Origin: Palsa-883 sp963847615 | Lineage (GTDB): Bacteria; Pseudomonadota; Alphaproteobacteria; Acetobacterales; Acetobacteraceae | Assembly (NCBI GenBank): GCA_963847615.1 | Contig: CAWKAN010000014.1 | Coordinates: forward strand, 1 to 64,000 | DNA length: 64,000 nucleotides | Direction: 5' to 3' | Program-made: the position numbers and the translations under genes | The notes under the pieces: generated by a model | Database searches by the model: none | Seen by the model: the letters and a program-made list of their open reading frames with translations, nothing else | Told to the model about the DNA's origin: nothing | Shown: piece by piece, positions 27,693 through 35,601 of the stretch | How positions within the stretch are numbered: the stretch's first letter is position 1 | How the letters are laid out: every line of letters starts with the position of its first letter

Positions 27693-27875
27693 CTCATATG
27701 GCGTTGACTGTTGGACGGCCCGTAGTGGCGAAAAAGCGCAGCGCCTTCCGCCACCGCCGGGCGAGCCGCTCGCATCTGCCGACGTCCCCAACAACATATC
27801 GCGCCGCCGTCCGACGGCGGAAGGCGCTACGCTTTTCCGCCCTACGGGGCCGTCCAACAGTCAACGCCATATGAG
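27693..27875. mobile_element. MITE-like element with 33-bp terminal inverted repeats
   Basis: Left end CTCATATGGCGTTGACTGTT + GGACGGCCCGTAG, right end the reverse complement (CTACGGGGCCGTCC + AACAGTCAACGCCATATGAG) with one difference. Inside each end is an inverted GGCGGAAGGCGCT..TTCCGCCC module (27724-27753 and 27816-27846). Flanks TAACCTTTCG (27683-27692) and TAACCTTTTG (27878-27887) could be a diverged target duplication. No coding capacity. Confidence 0.75.
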
Positions 27876-28782
27876 CCTAACCTTTTGTTCGCTATTTTCC
27901 CCGATACTGGCCGGTCCTGTTGAATTTCCGGAGACCGTGCCCTTGCCCAAGCGTACCCCCGACCTCGACCTCCCCAGCCAAGAAAAGCCCCCCTGCACCA
28001 TCCCGCCGCACGTCCTGCGCGCGATGGTGTTCACGCTGGCCCGCCCGGCGGCGGATGCCGCCGACGCCGTCTGGACCGCGATCGTGCAGGGCGGCCTCGA
28101 CCAGCTCGGCACGCTCGACCCGCGCGACCCGATCGAGGCGATGTTCGCCATCCAGATCATCGCCGCCAATGCCGGGATGCTGGATGCGCTGCGCCTGGCG
28201 TTCGAGGCGGGCGCCGATGCCAAGCAGGCGCTGCGCCAGCGGGCCAGTGCCGCCGCGCTGGCGCGCGCTCTGGCCGGTGCGGCGCGGCTGCTGAAGGACC
28301 AGCGGGGCAAGCCGGTGGGGGCGGCGCGCGATTGGGGCGATGCGGCGCCGGGGTTGGCGCTGGACTGGCGCACGGCGCCGCCCCGGCCGGCCGAGGCGCC
28401 GCGCGGGGCCAAGGCCGCCGCTGCCGACGCCGAGCCGATCGTCAAGTGGATCGACGAGCTGACCGACGCCGAGCTGGCGGTGGCGGTCGAGGCGGAGCGG
28501 CGCGAGAAGGCGGGGGAGCCGCCGCTGCCGGTTGGGCCGGGACCGAGGGTGGTTTATCGGTACAAGCCGGACGATTACGCGCGGCGCTGGAAGCCCGATC
28601 CGCGGCTGTCGCGGCCGTATCCGGGGTGGGAGAACATGACGCTGGCGCAGCGGCGGGAGTTCTTCGGTTACACGTATGACGGGCCGCTCGGCCCGATCGA
28701 GGCGCTCAGCCCGGCGGGGCAGGCGGCGATGCTGGCCGACCAGGCGGAGGCAGCGGCGCTGGTGGCGGAATACGGGATGTAG
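27871..28782 (+). CDS. Conserved-looking hypothetical protein in the island
   Basis: 303 residues if the ATG at 27871 is used, but that codon lies in the terminal repeat of the MITE-like element, so a later start is likely (GTG at about 27937 or the following TTG, giving PKRTPDLDLPSQEKPP). Codon bias is strong and typical of this genome. An alpha-helical part (HVLRAMVFTLARPAADAADA, DPIEAMFAIQIIAANAGMLD) is followed by an Ala-rich linker and a C-terminal Pro/Arg/Tyr-rich part (VVYRYKPDDYARRWKPDP, RREFFGYTYDGPLGPIEAL). The middle faintly recalls small plasmid/phage proteins with a (E)AMLxxQM motif, too weak to name. No signal or membrane segment. Confidence 0.6.
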   Translation: MSLTFCSLFSPILAGPVEFPETVPLPKRTPDLDLPSQEKPPCTIPPHVLRAMVFTLARPAADAADAVWTAIVQGGLDQLGTLDPRDPIEAMFAIQIIAANAGMLDALRLAFEAGADAKQALRQRASAAALARALAGAARLLKDQRGKPVGAARDWGDAAPGLALDWRTAPPRPAEAPRGAKAAAADAEPIVKWIDELTDAELAVAVEAERREKAGEPPLPVGPGPRVVYRYKPDDYARRWKPDPRLSRPYPGWENMTLAQRREFFGYTYDGPLGPIEALSPAGQAAMLADQAEAAALVAEYGM

Positions 28783-28883
28783 CGGGGGGTTGGGCTGTGG
28801 GCCGGTGGGCGTCCTGGGCGGGACGCTGGCGGCAAATACGCGAATCGCGGCAACGACCCCGGCCTTCGCCGGGGCAGGCTCCC

Positions 28884-29973
28884 ATGCAACAGTCGGCCAT
28901 CGGGCTCCGACCTGGCGGTGGGGTGGTGCGGTCGGGCCGTGTGGTTGGGGCGTGGGGTCGCGGTCGAGGCGGGGGGGGCCAACCCCTCCCCCTACCCTTG
29001 GTCCGCTTCGCGGCCCAAGCCCGCAAGGGGAGGGGGAGAGCGTGGATCGGCGGAATTGCGCAACAACCCCATGCAACAGTCTGCCATCGGGCTCCGACCT
29101 GGCGGTGGGGTGGTGCGGGCGGCCGTGTGGTTGGGGCGTGGGGTCACCGGTCGAGGCGGGGGAGCCAACCCCTCCCCCTTCCCCCTCCCGCAAGGGGAGG
29201 GGGAGAGCGTGGATCGGCGGAATTGCGCAACAACCCCATGCAACAGTCTGCCATCGGGCCCCCGACCTGGCGGTGGGGTGGTGCGGGCGGCCGTGTGGTT
29301 GGGGCGTGGGGTCACCGGTCGAGGCGGGGGAGCCAACCCCTCCCCCTTCCCCCTCCCGCAAGGGGAGGGGGAGAGCGTGGATCGGCGGAATTGCGCAACA
29401 ACCCCATGCAACAGTCTGCCATCGGGCTCCGACTTGGCGGTGGGGTGGTGCGGGCGGCCGTGTGGTTGGGGCGTGGGGTCACCGGTCGAGGCGGGGGGGG
29501 GGGAGCCAACCCCTCCCCCTACCCTTGGTCCGCTTCGCGGCCCAAGCCCGCAAGGGGAGGGGGAGAGCGTGGATCGGCGGAATTGCGCAACAACCCCATG
29601 CAACAGTCTGCCATCGGGCTCCGACCTGGCGGTGGGGTGGTGCGGGCGGCCGTGTGGTTGGGGCGTGGGGTCACCGGTCGAGGCGGGGGGGGGGAGCCAA
29701 CCCCTCCCCCTTCCCCCTCCCGCAAGGGGAGGGGGAGAGCGTGGATCGGCGGAATTGCGCAACAACCCCATGCAACAGTCTGCCATCGGGCTCCGACTTG
29801 GCGGTGGGGTGGTGCGGGCGGCCGTGTGGTTGGGGCCTGGGGTCACCGGTCGAGGCGGGGGGGGGAGCCAACCCCTCCCCCTACCCTTGGTCCGCTTCGC
29901 GGCCCAAGCCCGCAAGGGGAGGGGGAGAGCGTGGATCGGCGGAATTGCGCAACAACCCCATGCAACAGTCTGC
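28884..29973. repeat. Tandem array of six 167-192 bp units
   Basis: Units begin ATGCAACAGTCTGCCATCGG at 28884, 29071, 29238, 29406, 29598, 29770 and (partial) 29960. Each holds GGCGGTGGGGTGGTGCGGGC, a GGTCACCGGTCGAGGC block, a G run of 5-11 bases, and a C-rich/G-rich hairpin CCCCTCCCCCTn..GGGGAGGGGGAGAGCG. Two unit types alternate (long, short, short, long, short, long): the long type contains CCCTTGGTCCGCTTCGCGG + CCCAAGCCCGC, the short type CCCCCTCCCGC. All frames stay open by base bias only. Fills the 1.3 kb between the hypothetical gene and argC. Confidence 0.92.
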
Positions 29974-30080
29974 CGCGCCGGAGCCTTGACCTTTTCATCC
30001 CCCGGTTGGCCCGCCCCTCCGGGCTTGCTTTTCACCCAACGCAAAACCGACGATAACCTGATCGCGAAGGAGCAAGCAGC

Positions 30081-31070
30081 ATGGCCAGAGGCAGCCCCAA
30101 GGGCGTCCCCACTGTCTTCATCGACGGCGAGTCCGGCACCACCGGGCTGGGCATCCGCGACCGCCTGCTGGCGCACCCCGGCCTGAGCCTGCGCAGCATC
30201 GCCGCCGAGCACCGCAAGGACCCGGCCGCCCGCCGCGACGTCATGGAAGAGGTCAACCTGGTCGTGCTGTGCCTGCCGGACGACGCGGCCAGGGAATCCA
30301 CCGCTCTGGCCGACAGCCTGGGCAGTGCCGCGCCGAAGCTGCTGGACGCCTCGACCGCGCACCGGGTGCACCCCGACTGGGCCTATGGGTTTCCGGAGCT
30401 GCAGCCCGGCCAGGCGGCGGCGATCGCGCGCGCCCGCAAGGTGGCCAACCCGGGCTGCTACGCCACCGGGGCGATCGGCCTGATCCGCCCGCTGGTCGAT
30501 GCCGGGCTGATCCCGCCCGACTACCCGATCACCATCAACGCGGTGTCCGGCTACTCCGGCGGCGGCAAGGCGATGATCGCCGCCCACGAAGCCTCCGGCG
30601 GGCCGGCGTTCGAGCTCTACGCGCTGGGCCTGGAGCACAAGCACGTGCCGGAGACCCAGCTCTATGCCGGGCTGACGCGCCGGCCGATCTTCGCGCCCGC
30701 GGTCGGGCACTACCGCCAGGGCATGCTGGTCTCGGTGCCGCTGCACCTGGACACGCTGCCGGGCAAGCCGAGCGGCGCCGACCTGGCCGCCGTCCTGGCC
30801 CGCCACTACGCGGGCTGCACCCAGGTCCGCGTCGCCCCGCCCACCGCCGACGGCAAGCTGGAGCCGGAGGCGCTGAACGACACCAACCTGCTGGAGCTGC
30901 TGGTCTATGCCAACGCCAGGCACGGCCAGGCGGTGCTGGTGGCGCTGCTCGACAACCTGGGCAAGGGCGCCTCGGGCGCGGCGGTGCAGAATATCGGCCT
31001 GATGCTGGGGCTGGACCCGGCGTTAGACGGGGCGGCGACGCGCCCGGCGCGGGAACCGGCGCATGCCTGA
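30081..31070 (+). CDS. argC: N-acetyl-gamma-glutamyl-phosphate reductase (type 2)
   Basis: Third step of arginine synthesis: NADPH-dependent reduction of N-acetylglutamyl phosphate. 329 residues, the type-2 size. FIDGESGTTGLGIRDRL (nucleotide-binding, residues 12-28), DASTAHRV, the catalytic Cys in ANPGCYATGAIGL (about residue 130), SGYSGGGKAMI, and HKHVPETQLY with the catalytic His. Start ATG at 30081 with GAAGGAG upstream. It overlaps the following gene by 8 bp. The usual upstream neighbour rpsI has been separated from it by the accessory island. Confidence 0.96.
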   Translation: MARGSPKGVPTVFIDGESGTTGLGIRDRLLAHPGLSLRSIAAEHRKDPAARRDVMEEVNLVVLCLPDDAARESTALADSLGSAAPKLLDASTAHRVHPDWAYGFPELQPGQAAAIARARKVANPGCYATGAIGLIRPLVDAGLIPPDYPITINAVSGYSGGGKAMIAAHEASGGPAFELYALGLEHKHVPETQLYAGLTRRPIFAPAVGHYRQGMLVSVPLHLDTLPGKPSGADLAAVLARHYAGCTQVRVAPPTADGKLEPEALNDTNLLELLVYANARHGQAVLVALLDNLGKGASGAAVQNIGLMLGLDPALDGAATRPAREPAHA

Positions 31071-31626
31071 CCTGGCGGCGGCCACCCCGGCGGTGGGACC
31101 GGTCTATGCGCTGGACGGCGTCGTGCCGGTGATCGCGCCGGATGTCTTCATCGCCCCCAACGCCGCGGTGATCGGCGACGTGGTGATCGGCGCGGAAACC
31201 GGCATCTGGTTCAGCTGCCTGGTGCGCGGCGACATGAACATCATCCGCATCGGCGCGCGCACCAACGTGCAGGACGGCACCGTCATCCACGTCAATTCCG
31301 GCGGGCTGGCGACGCATATCGGCGATGACGTCACCATCGGCCACGGCTCGATCATCCACGCCTGCACGCTGCGCGACCGCGCCTTCGTCGGCAATGGCGC
31401 GATCATCCTGGACGGCGCGGTGATCGAGGCGGACGGCTTCCTCGGCGCCGGCGCGCTGCTGACGCCGGGCAAGGTGATCGGGCGCAACGAACTGTGGGCC
31501 GGGGTTCCCGCCAGGCTGATCCGGGTGATGGGCGAGGAGGAGCGCCGCCGCTACGACCGCAATGCGGAGACCTACCGCCAGCTCGCCGCCCGCTTCCGCG
31601 CCGGCTTGCGCGCGGTGCCGCGCTGA
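31063..31626 (+). CDS. Gamma carbonic anhydrase-like hexapeptide-repeat protein
   Basis: 187 residues forming a left-handed beta-helix: repeated I/V-G-x-x-V/T-x-I motifs from APNAAVIGDVVIGAETGIWF through ARTNVQDGTVIHVN and GDDVTIGHGSIIHACTL. The three metal-binding His of the family are in VIHVN and GHGSIIH. A C-terminal helix (RRRYDRNAETYRQLAARF) packs on the helix as in YrdA/CaiE-type proteins. Whether it has carbonic anhydrase activity is not known for this subfamily. Start ATG at 31063 overlaps argC; operon with argC and probably the next gene. Confidence 0.9.
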   Translation: MPDLAAATPAVGPVYALDGVVPVIAPDVFIAPNAAVIGDVVIGAETGIWFSCLVRGDMNIIRIGARTNVQDGTVIHVNSGGLATHIGDDVTIGHGSIIHACTLRDRAFVGNGAIILDGAVIEADGFLGAGALLTPGKVIGRNELWAGVPARLIRVMGEEERRRYDRNAETYRQLAARFRAGLRAVPR

Positions 31627-31633
31627 ACGCCGC

Positions 31634-32878
31634 GTGGCGGTCACCATCCGCCAATGCGCCATCCTGGTGGGTGGCCTGGGCAGCCGGCTCGGGACGCTGA
31701 GCGCAACCACGCCGAAGCCGCTGCTGCCGATCGGCGACCGCCCGTTCCTGGCCTGGCTGATGCGCGAGTTCGTCCGCTTCGGCGTCGAGGAGTTCCTGCT
31801 GCTGACCGGGCATTTGCCGGCGCAGCTGGCGGCGGGGGCCGAGGCGCTGGCCGAGCGGCTGCCGCGGCGCGTGCGCATCGCGATCTCGGCGGAGCCGGCG
31901 CGCGCCGGCACCGGCGGGGCCGTGTTCCACGCCCGCGCGCGTCTGGCGGAGCGGTTCCTGCTGTGCAACGGCAATTCGCTGTTCGACTGCAACCTCGCGC
32001 GCCTGCTGGCCGCTGCCGCCGGCGACGGGCCGGAGGTGGTCGGGCGGCTCCTGCTGCGCCGGATCGACGACGCGCCGCGCTTTGGCGTGGTGGCGCTGGA
32101 CGGCGACCGGGTGGTGGGGTTTCGCGAACGCGCGGCGGAAGGCGCGGCGGACCTGGGCGTGGCCGGCGCGATCAATGCCGGGGTCTATGTGTTCGACCGC
32201 AGGCTGCTGGATGCGCTGACGCCCTCCTGCTCGCTGGAGCGCGACGTCATGCCGCGTCTGGCCGCGCGAGGCGCGTTGCGCGGCACGCTGGCCGAGGGGT
32301 ATTTCCGCGACATCGGCATCCCGGAGGACCTGGCCCGCGCCGGCGCGGAAATCCCGCGCCTGCTGCGCCGCCGGGCGCTGTTCCTCGACCGCGACGGGGT
32401 GATCAACGTCGATCACGGCCATGTCGGCACGCGCGAGAAGTTCGAGTGGATGCCGGGGGCGCGCGCGGCGATCCGCGCGGCGACCGAGGCGGGCTGGCAC
32501 GTGTTCGTCGTCACCAACCAGTCCGGCATCGCCCGCGGCCTGTACAGCGAGGCCGACATGCACGCGCTGCACGCCTGGATGGGCGAGGAAATTCGCCGCG
32601 CCGGCGGCACGCTGGACGATCTGCGGTTCTGCCCGTTCCACCCCGAGGCGGTGCTGGAAGCCTATCGCGACCCGGCGCATCCCTGGCGCAAGCCGGCGCC
32701 GGGCATGCTGCTGGACCTGATCCGGGCGTGGCAGATCGATCCGGCGCTTGCGGTCCTGGTGGGCGACCAGGACAGCGATCTGGCCGCCGCCGCCGCCGCC
32801 GGGGTGGCAGCGCGCAAATTCACCGGCGGCAATCTGCTGGACGCGATCGGCCCGCTGCTGCAACAGTCCGGCGCATGA
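31634..32878 (+). CDS. Fusion of sugar-phosphate nucleotidyltransferase and heptose bisphosphate phosphatase (GmhB-like)
   Basis: 414 residues from the GTG at 31634. Residues 1-235 are a nucleotidyltransferase (ILVGGLGSRLGTLSATTPKP pyrophosphorylase motif, LCNGNSLFDCN in place of the usual D-x-D, YVFDRRLLDAL), residues 245-410 a HAD-IIIA phosphatase (LFLDRDGVINVDHGHVG, VVTNQSGIARGLY, CPFHPEAV..KPAPGMLLD, VGDQDSDLAAAAAAGV). This pairs HddC and GmhB activities of the GDP-D-glycero-D-manno-heptose route in one protein. The zinc Cys cluster of GmhB is incomplete (only one Cys in FCPFHPE). The next frame, overlapping by ATGA, begins like the third enzyme, HddA, but is truncated. Confidence 0.85.
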   Translation: MAVTIRQCAILVGGLGSRLGTLSATTPKPLLPIGDRPFLAWLMREFVRFGVEEFLLLTGHLPAQLAAGAEALAERLPRRVRIAISAEPARAGTGGAVFHARARLAERFLLCNGNSLFDCNLARLLAAAAGDGPEVVGRLLLRRIDDAPRFGVVALDGDRVVGFRERAAEGAADLGVAGAINAGVYVFDRRLLDALTPSCSLERDVMPRLAARGALRGTLAEGYFRDIGIPEDLARAGAEIPRLLRRRALFLDRDGVINVDHGHVGTREKFEWMPGARAAIRAATEAGWHVFVVTNQSGIARGLYSEADMHALHAWMGEEIRRAGGTLDDLRFCPFHPEAVLEAYRDPAHPWRKPAPGMLLDLIRAWQIDPALAVLVGDQDSDLAAAAAAGVAARKFTGGNLLDAIGPLLQQSGA

Positions 32879-32937
32879 GCACGACCATTCGCGCCCGCGT
32901 GCCGCTGCGCCTCGGGCTGGCCGGCGGCGGCGGCGTT
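32875..32937 (+). pseudogene. N-terminal stub of a GHMP kinase, probably heptose-7-phosphate kinase HddA
   Basis: Starts at an ATGA overlap with the fusion gene and reads MSTTIRARVPLRLGLAGGGG, the N-terminus of HddA/GHMP kinases (RAPLRLGLAGGGTD). After about 20 residues the similarity stops (VVIPLAVRSGRDG) and a convergent gene follows, so roughly 95 percent of the kinase is gone. The break falls just before 32940. Confidence 0.7.
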
Positions 32938-32972
32938 GTCATTCCTCTAGCGGTCCGGTCTGGCCGGGATGG

Positions 32973-33182
32973 TCAGGGCAGGGTGCTGATCACCACGTCG
33001 CAGTTGCTGCGCCCGGACAGCAGGCAATCCTCGATCGTCGCCTCGTTGCGCAGCGCGTGCACCAGGAACAGGCCGACCACCAGCAGCAGCAAGGTGACCG
33101 CAACCCCGGCCAGGCTGGCGGTCTGGCGATCGGCGTCTGCCTGGTCCTCGGCCTCATCCAGCAGACGGTCGTTCTGGCGCAT
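32973..33182 (-). CDS. Small single-pass membrane protein
   Basis: 69 residues from the ATG at 33182, with GGGGGGAG upstream. An acidic N-terminus (MRQNDRLLDEAEDQADAD), one membrane helix (LAGVAVTLLLLVVGLFLVHAL, about residues 24-44), and a C-terminal part with two Cys (EDCLLSGRSNCDVV) that may form a disulphide. Topology and function unknown. Similar small proteins are hard to recognise by eye; the good ribosome-binding site and clean membrane helix support it as real. It sits between the truncated kinase and a divergent DNA glycosylase. Confidence 0.65.
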   Translation of the reverse strand: MRQNDRLLDEAEDQADADRQTASLAGVAVTLLLLVVGLFLVHALRNEATIEDCLLSGRSNCDVVISTLP

Positions 33183-33329
33183 TGCTCCCCCCGGCGCGCG
33201 ACACCGCCCGCGCGTGTGGTCTTGCCAACTCTGCGCATGGCGGGCGTCGCTGGCAAGGACTCTCGCGACGCGCGTGATCCTGCCGCGCGGTCGTTGCCGC
33301 CCGAGCGGAACAAAGCGATAACCGGCTTG

Positions 33330-33971
33330 ATGTCCGCCGCAGCGATCCGCCACCTGTCACGCGACCGTGCCTTCGCCCGGCTGATCCGGCGCGTCGGCCC
33401 ACCGCTGCTTGCCGCGGAGATCGATCGCCGGCGCAGCCCGTACGAGGCATTGGTCCGCGCGATCGCCCACCAGCAGCTGCACGGGCGGGCGGCGGAGGCA
33501 ATCCTGGCGCGCTTCATCGCGCTGCATGCCGCCGCGGGCTTCCCCGAACCGCGTGCCGTGCTGGACAGTCCGGTGGCCGCGCTGCGCGGCTGCGGCTTCT
33601 CCGCCGGCAAGGTCGCCGCGCTGCGCGACATCTGCGCCCACGCGTTGAACGGGACGATCCCCTCGCGCCGCGGCGCTGCCCGCCTCAGTGACGCGGCGCT
33701 GATCGAGCGGCTGACCGCAATTCGCGGCGTCGGCCGTTGGACGGTGGAGATGCTGCTGATCTTCGGCCTGGGCCGGCAGGACGTGCTGCCGGTGGACGAT
33801 TTCGGCGTGCGCGAGGGTTTTCGCGTGCTGCACGGGCTGGAGGCGCAGCCCAGGCCGCGCGCGCTGGCCGAGATCGGCGCCGCCTGGGCGCCGTATCGCT
33901 CGTTCGCCGCCTGGTACCTGTGGCGCGCCGCCGACGCGGCAAAGCCGGTCAAGCTGCGCGTGCAGACATGA
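33330..33971 (+). CDS. DNA-3-methyladenine glycosylase (AlkA-like, HhH-GPD)
   Basis: Base-excision repair enzyme removing alkylated purines, 213 residues from the ATG at 33330. HhH-GPD features: ALVRAIAHQQLHGRAAEAIL (residues 31-50), the helix-hairpin-helix LTAIRGVGRWTVEMLLIF, and the catalytic Asp in LPVDDFGVREGF. Lacks the N-terminal domain of E. coli AlkA, so it belongs to the shorter MagIII/Mag1-like group. Its 3' end is only 6 bp from that of the convergent TPR gene. Confidence 0.92.
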   Translation: MSAAAIRHLSRDRAFARLIRRVGPPLLAAEIDRRRSPYEALVRAIAHQQLHGRAAEAILARFIALHAAAGFPEPRAVLDSPVAALRGCGFSAGKVAALRDICAHALNGTIPSRRGAARLSDAALIERLTAIRGVGRWTVEMLLIFGLGRQDVLPVDDFGVREGFRVLHGLEAQPRPRALAEIGAAWAPYRSFAAWYLWRAADAAKPVKLRVQT

Positions 33972-33976
33972 GCGCG

Positions 33977-35554
33977 TCATCCGGGTTGGATTGCGTCGGC
34001 CAGCGCCCGCACCACCGCGTCCACAACCGCCGCCCAGTCCGGCTCCGTGCCGCGGCGGAACAGTCGCGCGGTCGGATACCACGGGCTGTCGGTGCGGTGA
34101 CGCAACCACCGCCAGTCGGCGCCACGCAGCAGCATGATCCACACCTGGCGGCCGAGCGCGCCGGCCAGGTGGGCAACCGAGGTATCGATGGTAATGACCA
34201 GGTCCATCTGCATGATCAGCGCCGCCGTATCGGCGAAGTCGCGCAGGTCGTCGGCGTGCAGCCGCGCCAAGAGGTGCGCGGCCAGCCAGGCGCGCTGCTG
34301 GTCGGGGATCTCCTTCTGCAGCGCGTGGAACTCGATGCCGGGGTGGCGCAGCAACGGTTCCAGCGCCGTCAGCGGGATCGATCGTTCCGGAATATGCTGC
34401 GCCCCCCACCAGGCAAGACCGACGCGCGGCGCGGAGCGCGGCCCCAGGCGGTCGCGCCAGGCCGCCAATCGATCCGCCGGCGCATGCAGGTAGGGCACCG
34501 CGGCGGGGATGGTTTTCACCTCGGTGCCGAACGCCAGCGGCAGGCTGAGCAGCGAGGTCAGCGCGTCGTGCGGCGTGGCGGTTTCGAACTCGACCACATC
34601 CGCCACGCCGTCCAACGTGCGCAGCAATGCCACGAGATCCGGATAGGCTTCGATCACCACCGCGGCGCCGCGTTGGGCCAGCAGCGTGGCGTAGCGGGCG
34701 AACTGGATGATGTCGCCGCGGCCTTGCTCGGCGGCGAGCAGCACGCGCTGGCCGGCGACCGTGTCGAGGTCGAGCACCTGGTGGCCGGCGCGCGCCGCGT
34801 CATGGCCCGGCACCTGGAAGCGCAGCTCGTAGTTCGGCCAGGCCTCGCGGTAGCGGCCGAGCTGCAGCAGGGCCAGGCTTGCGTTCCAGCCGGCGCTCGG
34901 ATCATGCGGCAGCCTGGTCTGCAGCGCGTGGCAGGTCTCCAGCGCCTCCTCCACCCGATCGAGCGCGAGCAACGCGCGACCCAGCTCGCCGTAGATGTCC
35001 GCAAGGTGATGCGCGTCCCGCGCCGGGATGTCGGCTTGCAGCGCCGCGCGCAGGCTTGTCACTGCCCCCGCCATGTCCTGCTGCGCCGCCAGCGTGCGGC
35101 CGAGATTGTAGTGTGCGACGGCAAAATCCGGCCGGACCGCGAGTGCCGGGCGGTAGCACGTGATCGCCGCGTCGTAGCGCCCCAAGCTGCGCAACGCGTT
35201 GCCCTGGTTGTTCAGCGCGTCGATATGCTCCGGCTGCAACGCCAGCGCCGCGGCGTAGCTGGCAATCGCGTCCTGGTGGCGCCCGGCGGCCAGCAGCGCA
35301 TTGCCGAGGTGATAATGTGCCTGCTCCACATCGGCGCGCACGGCGATCGCGCGCTGCAGCCAGTCGATCGCCGCAAGCGGATTTTCGCTGTCCGTTTCGA
35401 GCACGCCGAGCAGATGCAGCGCGTCGAAATCCCGCGCCTGCGCGCGCAACGCCGCGTGGCAGCAGCGTGCGGCGGCCTCGCGCTCGCCGGCGCGGTAGTG
35501 CTGCGCGGCCTGTTCCATCCAGCGCGGCGGCAGTGCGCGGCCGCTGGCATCCAC
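33977..35554 (-). CDS. TPR protein with a C-terminal glycosyltransferase-9-like domain
   Basis: 525 residues. TPR units fill about residues 10-220 (HYRAGEREAAARCCHAALRA, HYHLGNALLAAGRHQDAI, NNQGNALRSLGRYDAAITCY, HYNLGRTLAAQQDMAGAV). From about 250 there is a GT-B-like domain: LLAAEQGRGDIIQFARY, VGLAWWGAQHIPERSIPL, and ITIDTSVAHLAGALGRQVWI near the C-terminus, the typical Asp-Thr-(S)xxHLAGA motif that binds the sugar nucleotide. Many bacteria use such fusions for protein or envelope glycosylation, but no acceptor can be named. No signal peptide or membrane segment. Stands alone; 47 bp downstream of a TPP enzyme on the same strand. Confidence 0.87.
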   Translation of the reverse strand: MDASGRALPPRWMEQAAQHYRAGEREAAARCCHAALRAQARDFDALHLLGVLETDSENPLAAIDWLQRAIAVRADVEQAHYHLGNALLAAGRHQDAIASYAAALALQPEHIDALNNQGNALRSLGRYDAAITCYRPALAVRPDFAVAHYNLGRTLAAQQDMAGAVTSLRAALQADIPARDAHHLADIYGELGRALLALDRVEEALETCHALQTRLPHDPSAGWNASLALLQLGRYREAWPNYELRFQVPGHDAARAGHQVLDLDTVAGQRVLLAAEQGRGDIIQFARYATLLAQRGAAVVIEAYPDLVALLRTLDGVADVVEFETATPHDALTSLLSLPLAFGTEVKTIPAAVPYLHAPADRLAAWRDRLGPRSAPRVGLAWWGAQHIPERSIPLTALEPLLRHPGIEFHALQKEIPDQQRAWLAAHLLARLHADDLRDFADTAALIMQMDLVITIDTSVAHLAGALGRQVWIMLLRGADWRWLRHRTDSPWYPTARLFRRGTEPDWAAVVDAVVRALADAIQPG

Positions 35555-35601
35555 GCCAAACCGGTGCGACAGCCGGTAGAGCGGGTCGGTGGCGGCGATG
35601 G

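Noticed and set aside
28884..29973. CRISPR array
   Set aside because: Units are 167-192 bp with no short constant repeats and no unique spacers, and no cas genes are near.
28676..29989. Long open frames of over 400 codons across the tandem array in several frames
   Set aside because: All frames are open because of base bias and the repeat; no ribosome-binding site, no codon preference and no known motif.
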